Assembly (NCBI GenBank): GCA_016932695.1
Contig: JAFGCH010000045.1
Coordinates: 1-58,157, forward strand
Length of the DNA: 58,157 bases
Source of the DNA: Acidimicrobiia bacterium
GTDB lineage: Bacteria; Actinomycetota; Acidimicrobiia; Spongiisociales; UBA11373
Direction: 5' to 3'
Position 1 is the first letter of the stretch; every line of letters begins with the position of its first letter. The notes under the pieces are model-generated. The model was not told the DNA's origin. It worked only from the letters and a program-made list of their open reading frames with translations, and made no database searches. Shown here piece after piece: positions 48,014-56,753 of the stretch. The translations under genes and the position numbers were made by a program.

Positions 48014-48384
48014 GACACTCCCCCAATCCTGCCGCCAATGCGACACGAAGAAAGCCAGTTCGAGTCGCCGTCCCTCCGGGTTGTAGCCCGGAAACCCGGG
48101 GGCAGATCACACCCCCCAAGATGTGTGGGGCAATTGGTCCGCCAGAACTAGGGGCCAAAGGCCCCAAACCCGGCTTCGGTCTTTCCGAGCGTAGGGTTCT
48201 TGCCGGCCTCCCTTGACGACCGTTCGCATCTGGCATCCCTGGCAGTTCGGTCGGCGGCACCCCAGGAGCCCTCATGGCCTCTGGCGGGTGTGAGGCGCTT
48301 GCCGGCTTGTCCGGATTCGATGCCAGAGCTGCCGCCCAGGCTGCTGCTCACCAGACACGTACACTCTTAGCCAGGCTGGGGCGT
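48014..48384. other. Divergent intergenic region, 371 bp
   Basis: Lies between the two divergent exported-protein genes. It holds small hairpins, for example GGGGCC-AAA-GGCCCC at 48151-48165, and a possible TACACT box at 48360-48365 for the plus-strand gene. Open frames here are weak and were not called. Confidence 0.45.
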
Positions 48385-48792
48385 ATGCGCTGTTCGACGG
48401 TATCCTCGGCCGGGGTGGCCAAAGATCCGAATCGGGTTGCCTGGATCGGTCCGACACTGGTGGCACTGGTGCTCCTGTCGACGGCAGTGGCGGCCATCAC
48501 GGTGACGCTCGGACGCGCGCCCTCCGAATCCTTTCCAACTGATCACGGGGTGACGGACTCCTGCGAGGAGTGGGTAAGGTGCGCTGCCGAGACGATCGAA
48601 GCCCACCCGGGGACGTTTGCCGCGCAGAACGGATTCGAGATTGAAACGGCCGGACCCCGCTGGATCGTCGTGAGAAGCGGCTTGCTCACGACTCGTCTTG
48701 AAATGGCTGATGGCCACCTCGCATACTGGCGTTTCGGGGGCTGGCATTCGGTCCCCTGGGACTGTCCCGGAGTTCGCCCTGAGAATCACTGA
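48385..48792 (+). CDS. Membrane-anchored small exported protein
   Basis: 135 aa from the ATG at 48385. One TM helix (about 20-42, WIGPTLVALVLLSTAVAAI) with an outside domain containing SCEEWVRCAAETIEAHPG, RWIVVRSGLLTTRLEMADGH and YWRFGGWHSVPWDCPG. Three cysteines lie outside. No family recognised. The frame opens at 48274; the later start gives a clean N-in topology. Confidence 0.55.
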   Translation: MRCSTVSSAGVAKDPNRVAWIGPTLVALVLLSTAVAAITVTLGRAPSESFPTDHGVTDSCEEWVRCAAETIEAHPGTFAAQNGFEIETAGPRWIVVRSGLLTTRLEMADGHLAYWRFGGWHSVPWDCPGVRPENH

Positions 48793-48989
48793 GCCGCCCC
48801 GGCGCTGCATCCCCGAGACAGGCACCTCGCTGACCAGCCGGCAGAGATCGCCTCTTCGACCGGTACCACGCCTGCTGCTCACTGCAAGCGCAGATGGGCA
48901 GACGCGGATGCTATGAACTCCCTGACGTGGGCCGGCCGCCGGCCCCCCCGATACCCCATGCGATCGGGTCTTGTGTCAGTGGCGGGGGG

Positions 48990-48995
48990 TATTGT
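48990..48995 (+). promoter_or_regulatory. -10 box of the recombinase operon (leaderless)
   Basis: TATTGT is followed by six bases and the ATG at 49002. It would drive the 83-aa gene and the recombinase together. Confidence 0.5.
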
Positions 48996-49001
48996 GCGTG
49001 T

Positions 49002-49253
49002 ATGAGGACTCTTCTGGTCTTCGATGTGGAGTTGGATGAGGGCAAGCGCCCGTCGACCCGGTTCCGCCGGTTGGATCGCCTGGTGCGGCTCGCGGGCAGC
49101 TTTGTGGGCCGGCTGAACGGGGTTCGGGCGGTGCACAGCGTGTCGCTTTGTGACCCGGCGCAGGCTGAGTTGCTGCGGCCTGAGGTCCGCTATGACGGCC
49201 GTCAGGTGGCACCGACACTCGACCAGCTCGGGTACGAGCGCACGGTCCGATGA
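49002..49253 (+). CDS. Small protein coupled to the recombinase
   Basis: 83 aa. RTLLVFDVELDEGKRPSTRF, then VGRLNGVRAVHSVSLCDPAQ and a short C-terminal part. Not recognised. Its stop overlaps the recombinase ATG (ATGA), so it is made in step with the recombinase and could be a directionality or control factor. It has few hydrophobic segments and is probably cytoplasmic. Confidence 0.65.
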   Translation: MRTLLVFDVELDEGKRPSTRFRRLDRLVRLAGSFVGRLNGVRAVHSVSLCDPAQAELLRPEVRYDGRQVAPTLDQLGYERTVR

Positions 49254-50752
49254 GGCGGGCGGCGCTGTATCGGCGGGTGTCGACACCCGGCCAGGTGGAC
49301 GGGTTCTCCCTCGCCGACCAACTGGAGCGGCTTTCTCGGCTGGCGGAGGCTGAGGGGTTCGGCTGGGAGGATTTCTGCGACCCGGGCCACTCGGGGGAGA
49401 AGCTGGAGGAACGGCCTGCCCTGATGGGCCTGCTGGGCCGCCTGGATGAGTTTGAGGCGGTGCTGGTGGTGGATGAGTCCCGGCTGGCCCGCAGCGAAGC
49501 GGTCGCTTTTCTGATCCGTCAGCGGCTGCGGGAGGCGGGGGTGCGGTTGGTCACCCCGCAGGGGGAGACCGACCTGTCTGATCCGGATGAGAGTCTGATG
49601 TCGGCGGTGCGCACCTTGTTTGGTGTGGCGGAGCAGACCCGCCGCACCCAGCGGATGACCCAGGGGTTGGACCGGGCCGCCCAGGAGGGCTTGTGGACCG
49701 GGGGTCCGGCCCCGGTCGGCTACCGGCTGGTCAAGACCCCCGCCGGCCACACCACCTTGGAGGTAGACCCAGAAGGGGCGGCGTTCGTTCGGATGGTGGT
49801 TGGGATGGTAGTAGACGAGGGCCTGTCGGTGTATGAGACAGCGAAGCGGATCAACGCTCTCGGCTACCGCACCCGAAAGGGGACTCCCTGGGAGCACCGG
49901 AACCTCGGGCATCATCTCCGACGCCGTCACCTGCTGGGGGAGATCCCCTACAACTCGGCCGGCGGCCCGGTTGTTCGCCAGTTCCCCCCGCTAATCCCCG
50001 AGGCCCGCTTCGCCGATTTACAGGCAGCCCTCCGGAGAAATGCCCGACCCGCCCCGGACAAACGGCACCTCTACCCGTTTTCGGGCAGGGTGGCCTGCGA
50101 ATGTGGGGGCCGCCTGGTCGGAACCTGGCGAAACGACCGGGCAGTCCGCTGCTACGTGTGCAACCGGCACGTGAACGCGGCGATCACCGGTCGGCGCTGT
50201 ACCGCCCGGCCGCACTGGCACCGGGCCGACCGGCTCGAAACGCTGCTGTGGGAGCCGATCCGGGCCACCCTCGCCGACCCGGACCGTCTCCAAGCCGCCG
50301 CCCTCGCCCACACCGGGCAGGAGGGCCCTGACCCGGCCGAGCTCGACGCCCGCATCGCCGACCGGCGCCGCCGTCTCGACCTTGTCACCGACGAGCGGGT
50401 CCGTACCTTCCGGGACGCCCGCCACCTGGGGCTCACCAACCCTGAGATCCGCCGCATCCTCAGCCAGCTCTCCGAGGAACACGACACCCTCACCAGAGAG
50501 CTCCGCACCCTCGAGCAGCAGGCCCGGCTCGCCGCCAGCCGCACCGACCCGATTGCCCAGGCACACCGGCTAGTTCAGGCGGCTGCCGTCGCCCTCGGCC
50601 ACCCCACCCTCGGAGACCAGGCCGCCCTCATCGCCCTCCTCGACATCCAAGCCACACCGGTCGAAGGCGGATACGAGGTCACAGGGTCGATCCCACTCAC
50701 CACAGAGGACGGGACCCCTGGGAAGATGCTGACAGGGGAGCTTCCTCGGTGA
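49250..50752 (+). CDS. Large serine recombinase (integrase)
   Basis: 500 aa. N-terminal resolvase domain with the catalytic Ser at about residue 11 (YRRVSTPGQ) and the conserved VDESRLARS; recombinase domain (about 165-270, GPAPVGYRLV and LNALGYRT-like INALGYRTRKG); zinc ribbon CECGG...CYVC (about 285-310); coiled coil (about 370-440). It catalyses site-specific integration and excision between attP and attB. The last codons lie past the crossover: integrated, it ends ELPR. In the excised circle the frame would instead run 18 residues past EL, to 37669. Confidence 0.93.
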   Translation: MRRAALYRRVSTPGQVDGFSLADQLERLSRLAEAEGFGWEDFCDPGHSGEKLEERPALMGLLGRLDEFEAVLVVDESRLARSEAVAFLIRQRLREAGVRLVTPQGETDLSDPDESLMSAVRTLFGVAEQTRRTQRMTQGLDRAAQEGLWTGGPAPVGYRLVKTPAGHTTLEVDPEGAAFVRMVVGMVVDEGLSVYETAKRINALGYRTRKGTPWEHRNLGHHLRRRHLLGEIPYNSAGGPVVRQFPPLIPEARFADLQAALRRNARPAPDKRHLYPFSGRVACECGGRLVGTWRNDRAVRCYVCNRHVNAAITGRRCTARPHWHRADRLETLLWEPIRATLADPDRLQAAALAHTGQEGPDPAELDARIADRRRRLDLVTDERVRTFRDARHLGLTNPEIRRILSQLSEEHDTLTRELRTLEQQARLAASRTDPIAQAHRLVQAAAVALGHPTLGDQAALIALLDIQATPVEGGYEVTGSIPLTTEDGTPGKMLTGELPR

Positions 50753-50764
50753 CCACCTCGTCGC
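50720..50764. other. attR (right attachment site)
   Basis: Element arm at 50720-50742 (GGGAAGAT-GC-TGACA-G-GGG-A-GCT), crossover TC at 50743-50744 inside CTTC, then host amidase sequence. The arm matches the inverted attL arm at 19 of 23 positions. Confidence 0.8.
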
Positions 50765-51914
50765 GGCCGATCTCCTTGCGGGTCGCGGCGGTGGTGGGCA
50801 GGAGGACGGCGTCGTGGCCGGAGAGCAGGTCGTCGAGTGCCCGGCGCACCCGGCCCCGCCAGGCCAGGCCGGCGGCGTGCTCCGCCGGGCCCATGGCGAG
50901 GGCCCGCTCCAGGCGCGGGCGGACGTCGGGCCCGTAGCGTTCCGGATGGCTCTGCATCCAGGCCCGATGCACCGCCGCGGCCTCCGGGTAGGTGGATTCC
51001 TCCAGCAGGCCGGGAGGTGCCAGGTCCGGGGAGTGGGGCTGGTGCACGTCGGCCCCGGCCTGCTCCAGGGCGGTGAGGGCGAAGCGAAAGCCGTCCCGGA
51101 CTTCACGGGACACCGGGTGGGCGGCCCAGGGCAGCGGGACGGCAAAGCGGCAGGCGGCTAGATCGGCAGGTTCCCGCGGCGCGACCACGACCTCGGGGAG
51201 CGACCAGCGGTCGGCGGGGTCGGGGCCGGCGAGGGCCAGGTATGCCAGGGCGGCGTCGCCCACCGTGCGGGTCAGCGGGCCGACGGTGTCCAGCGACGCG
51301 GCCAGCGGGAAGACCCCGGTGAGGGGGATGCGGCCGTGGGTCACCTTGAGTCCCACCAGGCCGCAGAGGGCCGCCGGGACCCGCACCGAGCCCCCGGTGT
51401 CCGTTCCGATGCCCACCGCGGCCAGGCCGGCGGCTACCGCCGCCGCCGAGCCGCCGGAAGAACCGCCGGCCGACGTGCTCGGATCCCAGGGGTTCCGTAC
51501 CGGCCCCCACCACAGGTTCTCGCTCGAGAAGCCGAAGGCGAACTCATGCAGGCCGGCCCGGCCGACGATGACCGCCCCGGCCGTTTGCAGGCGCCGCACC
51601 ACCGTGGCCGAGGCCGACGACACCCGGCGATAGAAGGAGGAACCACAGGCGGTGGGAAGGCCCTCTTGGTCGATGAGATCCTTGAGCGCTACCGGTACGC
51701 CGCACAGCAAGCCGGGGGGCTCGCCGGCGGCGAGGCGGCGGTCGAGGTCGGCGGCCGCGGCGAGGGCGCCGTCGGCATCGACCAGGGTGAAGGCGTTGAG
51801 ATCACCGCGATGAGCGATGGCCTCGAGGGATGCCCCGACCACTTCGGAAGCGCTTATGTCCCTGGCCGCTACCGCCGCAGCGATCTCGGCGGCGGTAGCG
51901 GCGAAGCGCCTCAC
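50741..51914 (-). pseudogene. Amidase, 5' fragment (split by the mobile element)
   Basis: About 391 host-encoded codons of an amidase-signature enzyme; past the junction the frame runs into element DNA to a stop at 50697. The Ser-Ser-Lys triad is complete: Lys in GVPVALKDLIDQEG, cis-Ser in TSAGGSSGGSAAA and nucleophile Ser in GTDTGGSVRVPAA. The C-terminal 78 residues are at 37377-37613. Activity of the truncated protein is doubtful because the missing part closes the core sheet. GTG at 51914 overlaps the stop of the DUF3048 gene. Confidence 0.88.
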
Positions 51915-53014
51915 GACCAGGTGAGGGACCGCTGCTCGGGGAACACCGAAATCCAGGGGATCCCGGGGGGCACCACCGTCGGGTTGCCGTCGCCGTCGAA
52001 GAGGCGGAAGGGCTCGGTCACCGCGTCCCTCTCCCAGGTGCCCTCCATCACCTTGCCGCCGGCGAAGACCAGCAGCGTGCCGGAGCCGACGGTTTCGATC
52101 GCCGGCACGGCGGAGCGACCGTCCGGGGGCGGCTGGGCGATGTAGTACCGACCCTCGATGACCACGAGGACATCGAAGGCCAGCGGCCCCCGTTGATCCT
52201 CGCCGTCCACCCAGGAGTGGCCCACTCCGTTCTCGGCTCTCTTGTAGCGGCCCCGGTCGTACTCCCAGGTGACTACGTGCCCGGCGGCCCAGTCCAGCGT
52301 GATCTGCGCGGCCTCCTCTGCCGGTTCGTCCCACTCCCCGATGGCGTACAGCGGGCCGTTGATGTCGTTGTCGAAACCCCGGTCGTCGGCGGTGAGGCGA
52401 GCGTCCCAGGTGTCGGCATAGAGGTTGTGCGGAGCCCGGCGATGGGGCATGCGGAACAGGCCCGGGGAGCCCTCGCCGATCAGGGGGATGCCCCGGGAAT
52501 TGGCCAGAGCCTGGATCCAAGTCTGGCCCCCGGAGATGAGGAAGACCGGGTCGAGCGGGGCGAGCATGGCCGAGTCGGTGGGCCGCACCGAGCGTACCGG
52601 GCCCACATAGCCGGAGTCGCTCTGGTGGAAGAGGGCGATGAACCGGGTGATCCCGCCCTCGACGATGATCTCGATGACGGCGTCGGCCTCCTGCAGCCCA
52701 GACTGGGGCCGGGCCATGGGATGGTTGTCCACCTTGACGGCCACTACGCGGCGGTTGAGCAGCGCGTCGTCTTCGACCAGGAGCCCGTTGAGCGGCGCGG
52801 GCGAGCCGGGAGGCAGGGTGGTGGGGGGAAGCGTGGTGGTGGTTGTGGTGGTAGTCGTTGTTGTCGTGGGGGGACCCGTAGTGGTGGTAGTAGCCGTGGT
52901 GGTCGTCGTGGACGGCGCCGTAGCAGTGGTAGTGGTCTCGGCCTGCCCCGAGCCCCCGCAGGCAGGAAGGGAGAGGGCGAGGGCGGCGAGCAGGGCGACG
53001 GGAGCACGTCTCAT
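51911..53014 (-). CDS. DUF3048 lipoprotein with Thr-rich linker
   Basis: 367 aa. The N terminus has a lipobox-like LPAC (residues 16-19), then a Thr/Pro linker (about 25-70) encoded by GTG/GGT-rich DNA. The globular part matches DUF3048 (YerB-like): VVAVKVDNHPMARPQSGLQE, ADAVIEIIVEGGITRFIALF, VGPVRSVRPTD and a C-terminal EGTWERDAVTEPFRLFD. It is probably a cell-surface lipoprotein; the function is not established. It shares four bases with the amidase start. Confidence 0.85.
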   Translation of the reverse strand: MRRAPVALLAALALSLPACGGSGQAETTTTATAPSTTTTTATTTTTGPPTTTTTTTTTTTTLPPTTLPPGSPAPLNGLLVEDDALLNRRVVAVKVDNHPMARPQSGLQEADAVIEIIVEGGITRFIALFHQSDSGYVGPVRSVRPTDSAMLAPLDPVFLISGGQTWIQALANSRGIPLIGEGSPGLFRMPHRRAPHNLYADTWDARLTADDRGFDNDINGPLYAIGEWDEPAEEAAQITLDWAAGHVVTWEYDRGRYKRAENGVGHSWVDGEDQRGPLAFDVLVVIEGRYYIAQPPPDGRSAVPAIETVGSGTLLVFAGGKVMEGTWERDAVTEPFRLFDGDGNPTVVPPGIPWISVFPEQRSLTWS

Positions 53015-53094
53015 GGCGGGCGGAACGCTAGCGGAGGTGTGGGGCTGCGCGACCCCACCACCGTGGCGACCGAACCGGCTTGGATACCGGCTCG

Positions 53095-55419
53095 CTAGCG
53101 GACCGGCGCCAGCACCAGGGTGTGGCGGGTGGCCCGGGCGACGGCCTCGGGCGACCAGGCAATGGGCAGGGCATCTCCCTTGCGCCAAAGGGCCATCTGG
53201 TCGGCGTAGTGGCGTGAGAGGGGATTGCCCGACTGGCCGCCGGGCAGCACGAAGCGGCTCTGTTCCCACTCCCCGACGTCTACCGCCATACGCAGCGAGG
53301 CTACTGCCACGGGGTTGCCCAGGGGGTCGGCGGGGTCCACCGGGGCGGGGCTCACCGTGTTGGTGTCGCCGCCGCAGGGATATGGCCCGAGGTTGAAGAC
53401 CCGATCCAGAGGCCGGCGCTCGCCGACCGGGTGCTTGAAGGTCAGGGGTCGTACCCGGCCCCACGCCCAGCCGGTCGGATCGGCTCCGTGTCGGCTGGAG
53501 AGCCGATGCGCCGCGGCGCGTAAGGCCCGGCGCATCTCCTCATCCCATCCCTCCAGGAACCAGCCGGGAGGCTGTTCCCGCAGCAGCCGTACGAGGTGGG
53601 ATACCCGGCGTACCAGGAAGCCGTTGAGCGGGATCAGCGAGACGAAGCCCTTGCCGAGGGCCCACTCGGCCCCCCGGGGGGCTTTGGCACGGGCCACCCG
53701 CCCCGACATCTCGGCCACGAAGACCTCGAACACCGCCGCCGCCGGTGACTCGGCGGCCAGGCTCCCGTCCCAGGCCTCCAGGAGGGCGGTGATCTCAGCC
53801 AGTCCCGGGTCCTCCCCGGCGGCGGCCAGTAGCGCATCCTGCATCTCGGCCCAGGGCAGGGAGCGGCGGTCCAACTGCAGGGCGAGGCTCGCCGGCACAT
53901 CCCAGTCGTCACGGGCCGCCAGGGCCTCGGAGATCCGGGCGACGCGATAGCCATCGAGGAAGTCGCAGCTCAGGTGGGGACCGGAGGTGCTGGGCAGGTT
54001 GTTGGCGGTGGCCACGTAGCCCGTCGGGGGATCCTCGAGGTGGGGCAGGGCCTCGAAGGGGACCGGGTCGGGTTCCCAGCCGGTGGACTCATCCCAGGCG
54101 GGCAGGGGGAGCGCGCCGGCGCCGGACCGGCGCACCGGGGCCTCGCCGACCAACTGCCAGCCGATGGCCCCCGAGGTGTCGGCGTAGGCGACGTTCAGCG
54201 GTAGGGAGTTCCAGCCGGCGAAGGCCCGGCGCAGGTCGTCGCGGCTGTGCACCCGGCCCAGGTCGAACATGCCGCCGAGGGAGCGCGGGATCAGCCAGGT
54301 AGCGGAGAGCGACAGGGCGCCGACCTCTCCCTCGAAGGCAGGGCCGACGATGGGGCCGCGGTCGGTGATGAGCACTTCCATCGTCTCCGACGGGCGCCCA
54401 CGCACCTGGATCACCTCGGGGCGCACTTCGGCACGGACGAAACGATCGCCCCGGCGCACGCTGCGGCCGTCGGGTCCGACCTCCTCGAGGAACAGGTCGG
54501 TGTTGTCGATCAGGCCGGCAGTGACTCCCCAGGCGGCATGGCCGTTGTGCCCCGCCGGGACCGCGGGGGCACCAGGGAAGGAGGCCCCCGCCAGCGCCCA
54601 ATCGGGAGTGACGATGTGCAGCAGGTACCAGTGCGGCGGCAGCATCGGGGGGAGGTGCGGGTCGTTGGCCACCAAGGGCCGCCCCGTCCGGGTGCGAGAT
54701 CCGGCAATCGCCCAGTTGTTGGAGGCCCCGCCCATCCCCAGTGCTGCAGCAAGCCGCGCCGCGTCCTCTGCCAGTCGGTCGGCCACTCTGCCGGCCGCTT
54801 CGCCGGGCCGGTCCGATGCCGGATGCCACTCCGGGTAGGCCGGGTCGAGGGCGAGTAGGGCTTCGGGCCCGTCGAGGCTGAGGACCTTCAGGCGAGCCAG
54901 TTCCACGTCCCAGTTCGAGGCCAGGGCGAAGGCCTGGAGGGCCAGGTAGCCGAGGGCGTCCGCCGCCTGGTAGGGGGTGGGGCGGGAACGGAGCAGGGCG
55001 AACTCGTGAGGCTTCCGCCTCAGGCCGGCGTCGGCCCCGGTGGCCACGCCGAGGGCGTAGGCATCGGCCAGGCGGCGGTGCTCTGGGGAGAGGGCGGCCC
55101 GCGCCTCCTCGCCGTACCGCCGGAAGCCGATGCGGCGGGAGAGGCGGTCGAGAGGCAGGCCCGCGGGCCCGATGAGGGCGGCCAGGGTGCCTCGCACCAG
55201 GCGCAGGCGGGTCTCGACCTGGAAGGCGCGGTCCTGCCCGTGGCAAAAGCCGGCGGCGAACCAGGCGTCGGCGTCGTTGTCGGCGGTGATGTGGGGGATG
55301 CCGAAGCGGTCGCGGGCGATCTGCACCCGTCCGCCGATTCCGCGTATCCGGAGCGTCCCTTCCACCGTGGGCAGGCGCTTCCCCAGCGCCCCCAGTGCCA
55401 GCCTGGGCCAGTTCACCAT
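53095..55419 (-). CDS. Penicillin acylase-family Ntn hydrolase
   Basis: 774 aa. Pro-enzyme of the penicillin amidase family: alpha chain (about 1-230, ARDRFGIPHITADNDADAWFAAGF, CHGQDRAFQVE) and beta chain starting at the self-cleavage Ser in GGASNNWAIAGS (about residue 232), followed by PLVANDPHLP and VPAGHNGHAAWGVT. It cleaves amide bonds such as those of N-acyl amino acids or acyl-homoserine lactones; the substrate is unknown. There is no clear signal peptide, although the family is often periplasmic. It is co-directional with the DUF3048 and amidase genes. Confidence 0.88.
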   Translation of the reverse strand: MVNWPRLALGALGKRLPTVEGTLRIRGIGGRVQIARDRFGIPHITADNDADAWFAAGFCHGQDRAFQVETRLRLVRGTLAALIGPAGLPLDRLSRRIGFRRYGEEARAALSPEHRRLADAYALGVATGADAGLRRKPHEFALLRSRPTPYQAADALGYLALQAFALASNWDVELARLKVLSLDGPEALLALDPAYPEWHPASDRPGEAAGRVADRLAEDAARLAAALGMGGASNNWAIAGSRTRTGRPLVANDPHLPPMLPPHWYLLHIVTPDWALAGASFPGAPAVPAGHNGHAAWGVTAGLIDNTDLFLEEVGPDGRSVRRGDRFVRAEVRPEVIQVRGRPSETMEVLITDRGPIVGPAFEGEVGALSLSATWLIPRSLGGMFDLGRVHSRDDLRRAFAGWNSLPLNVAYADTSGAIGWQLVGEAPVRRSGAGALPLPAWDESTGWEPDPVPFEALPHLEDPPTGYVATANNLPSTSGPHLSCDFLDGYRVARISEALAARDDWDVPASLALQLDRRSLPWAEMQDALLAAAGEDPGLAEITALLEAWDGSLAAESPAAAVFEVFVAEMSGRVARAKAPRGAEWALGKGFVSLIPLNGFLVRRVSHLVRLLREQPPGWFLEGWDEEMRRALRAAAHRLSSRHGADPTGWAWGRVRPLTFKHPVGERRPLDRVFNLGPYPCGGDTNTVSPAPVDPADPLGNPVAVASLRMAVDVGEWEQSRFVLPGGQSGNPLSRHYADQMALWRKGDALPIAWSPEAVARATRHTLVLAPVR

Positions 55420-55454
55420 GCCGCGATGCTATCCGGGGTGGTGAGTCGAGGGGG

Positions 55455-55460
55455 TATCGT
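55455..55460 (+). promoter_or_regulatory. Putative -10 box for glgCA
   Basis: TATCGT, 30 bases before the ATG of glgC, with GGAGGGG as ribosome site between them. No clear -35 box. Confidence 0.35.
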
Positions 55461-55490
55461 GCGGGTCACGGGCCTCACCGGAGGGGATAC

Positions 55491-56753
55491 ATGCGCGACG
55501 TGGTGACCGCCATCCTGGGCGGCGGCCAAGGTGCTCGCCTTTGGCCGTTGACCCGCGACCGGGCCAAGCCGGCGGTGCCGGTGGCCGGGAAGTTCCGTCT
55601 GATCGACGTGCCCATATCCAACAGCCTGCATGCCGGCATCGACCGCATCTTCGTGCTGACCCAGTTCAACTCGGCCAGCCTGCATCGGCATATCGCCCAG
55701 ACTTATCGCTTCGACATCTTCTCCCACGGCTTCGTCAACATCCTGGCGGCCGAACAGGGCTTGGAGAACCGCGACTGGTATCAGGGCACCGCCGATGCCG
55801 TGCGCCAGAACCTGCGCCGTCTCGTCGATCAGGATCCTGCGGACATCGTGATCCTCTCGGGAGATCAGCTCTATCTGATGGACCTCGAGGGCCTCATCGA
55901 CGAGCATCGCGCCCGTGAGGCCGACCTCACCGTGGCGGTCAAGCCGGTCAGCCCCGAGGAGGCCAAGGCCCTGGGGATCCTGCGCCTGGATCGCGACAGC
56001 CGGCTGGTGGAGTTCGTCGAGAAGCCCCAGGACGCCCCGACCATCGAACGCCTCACCCTGGATGAGGCCACGGTGGCTGCCTCCGGAGTGGATGCCGACC
56101 CCGGTTCGCTGCTGGCCAGCATGGGGATATACGTCTTCCGTACCGGTGTGCTGCAACGGCTGCTGCGCGACTATCGGGGCGACGACTTCGGGCGCGACCT
56201 GATCCCCCAGGCGGTACGCGACTTCGCCGTCTACGGGTACCCCCATCGCGGCTACTGGCGGGACATCGGGACCATCGGCTCGTTCCATCAGGCCAGCCTG
56301 GAGTTGACTCATCAGCTGCCCGCCCTCAACCTCTACGACGCCTCGTTCCCCATCTTCACCCGGCCCCGCTTCCTGCCGGGGAGCAAGGTCACCGACTGCC
56401 ACGTCTACGAGGCGATCCTCTGCGACGGCAGCGTGATCGAGGGTTCCCGGGTGACCTCGTCGATCGTGGGCATCCGGGGCTTTGTGCGCTCCGGGTCGGC
56501 GCTGGAGCGGACCGTGGTGATGGGAGCCGACATGTTCGAGGATGCCCCACCCCCGGGGATGCCCGCGGTGGGGATCGGCCACGGCTGCTACATCCGCAAC
56601 GCCATCGTGGACAAGAACGCCCGCGTCGGGGACGGCTGCCGCCTGTTCAACGAGGCCGACCTCTGGGAAGCCGACGGCGACGGCTGGTACATCCGGGAGG
56701 GGGTCATCGTGGTGCCGCGCAATGTGGTCATCTCCCCCGGGACGGTGGTCTGA
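55491..56753 (+). CDS. glgC: Glucose-1-phosphate adenylyltransferase
   Basis: 420 aa. Makes ADP-glucose from glucose-1-phosphate and ATP, the first committed step of glycogen synthesis. ILGGGQGARLWPLTRDRAKP (nucleotide site), RLIDVPISNSLHAGI, GTADAVRQN, SGDQLYLMD, the Glu-Lys in FVEKP, and YWRDIGTIGSFHQASLEL, then a left-handed beta-helix domain. The ATG at 55491 was chosen at the family start. It shares the TGATG junction with glgA. Confidence 0.95.
   Translation: MRDVVTAILGGGQGARLWPLTRDRAKPAVPVAGKFRLIDVPISNSLHAGIDRIFVLTQFNSASLHRHIAQTYRFDIFSHGFVNILAAEQGLENRDWYQGTADAVRQNLRRLVDQDPADIVILSGDQLYLMDLEGLIDEHRAREADLTVAVKPVSPEEAKALGILRLDRDSRLVEFVEKPQDAPTIERLTLDEATVAASGVDADPGSLLASMGIYVFRTGVLQRLLRDYRGDDFGRDLIPQAVRDFAVYGYPHRGYWRDIGTIGSFHQASLELTHQLPALNLYDASFPIFTRPRFLPGSKVTDCHVYEAILCDGSVIEGSRVTSSIVGIRGFVRSGSALERTVVMGADMFEDAPPPGMPAVGIGHGCYIRNAIVDKNARVGDGCRLFNEADLWEADGDGWYIREGVIVVPRNVVISPGTVV

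Larger units (their letters stand above)
37612..50744. mobile_element. Integrated serine-recombinase element, about 13.1 kb
   Basis: Bounded by attL and attR around a TC dinucleotide and inserted in an amidase gene. The recombinase lies at the right edge, as in many phage-like or integrative elements. No capsid, portal, conjugation or replication gene is recognised, so it is either a small mobilisable island or a decayed one. Codon choice and base composition of most cargo are visibly less GC-rich than the flanks. Cargo: exported proteins, an XRE-ImmA/IrrE regulator with partner, and small DNA-binding-type genes. A diverged second left-arm site at 41004 hints at a composite structure. Confidence 0.83.

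Noticed and set aside
52820-52940. GTG/GGT simple-sequence tract as a microsatellite or regulatory site
   Set aside because: It encodes the Thr/Pro linker of the DUF3048 lipoprotein in frame.
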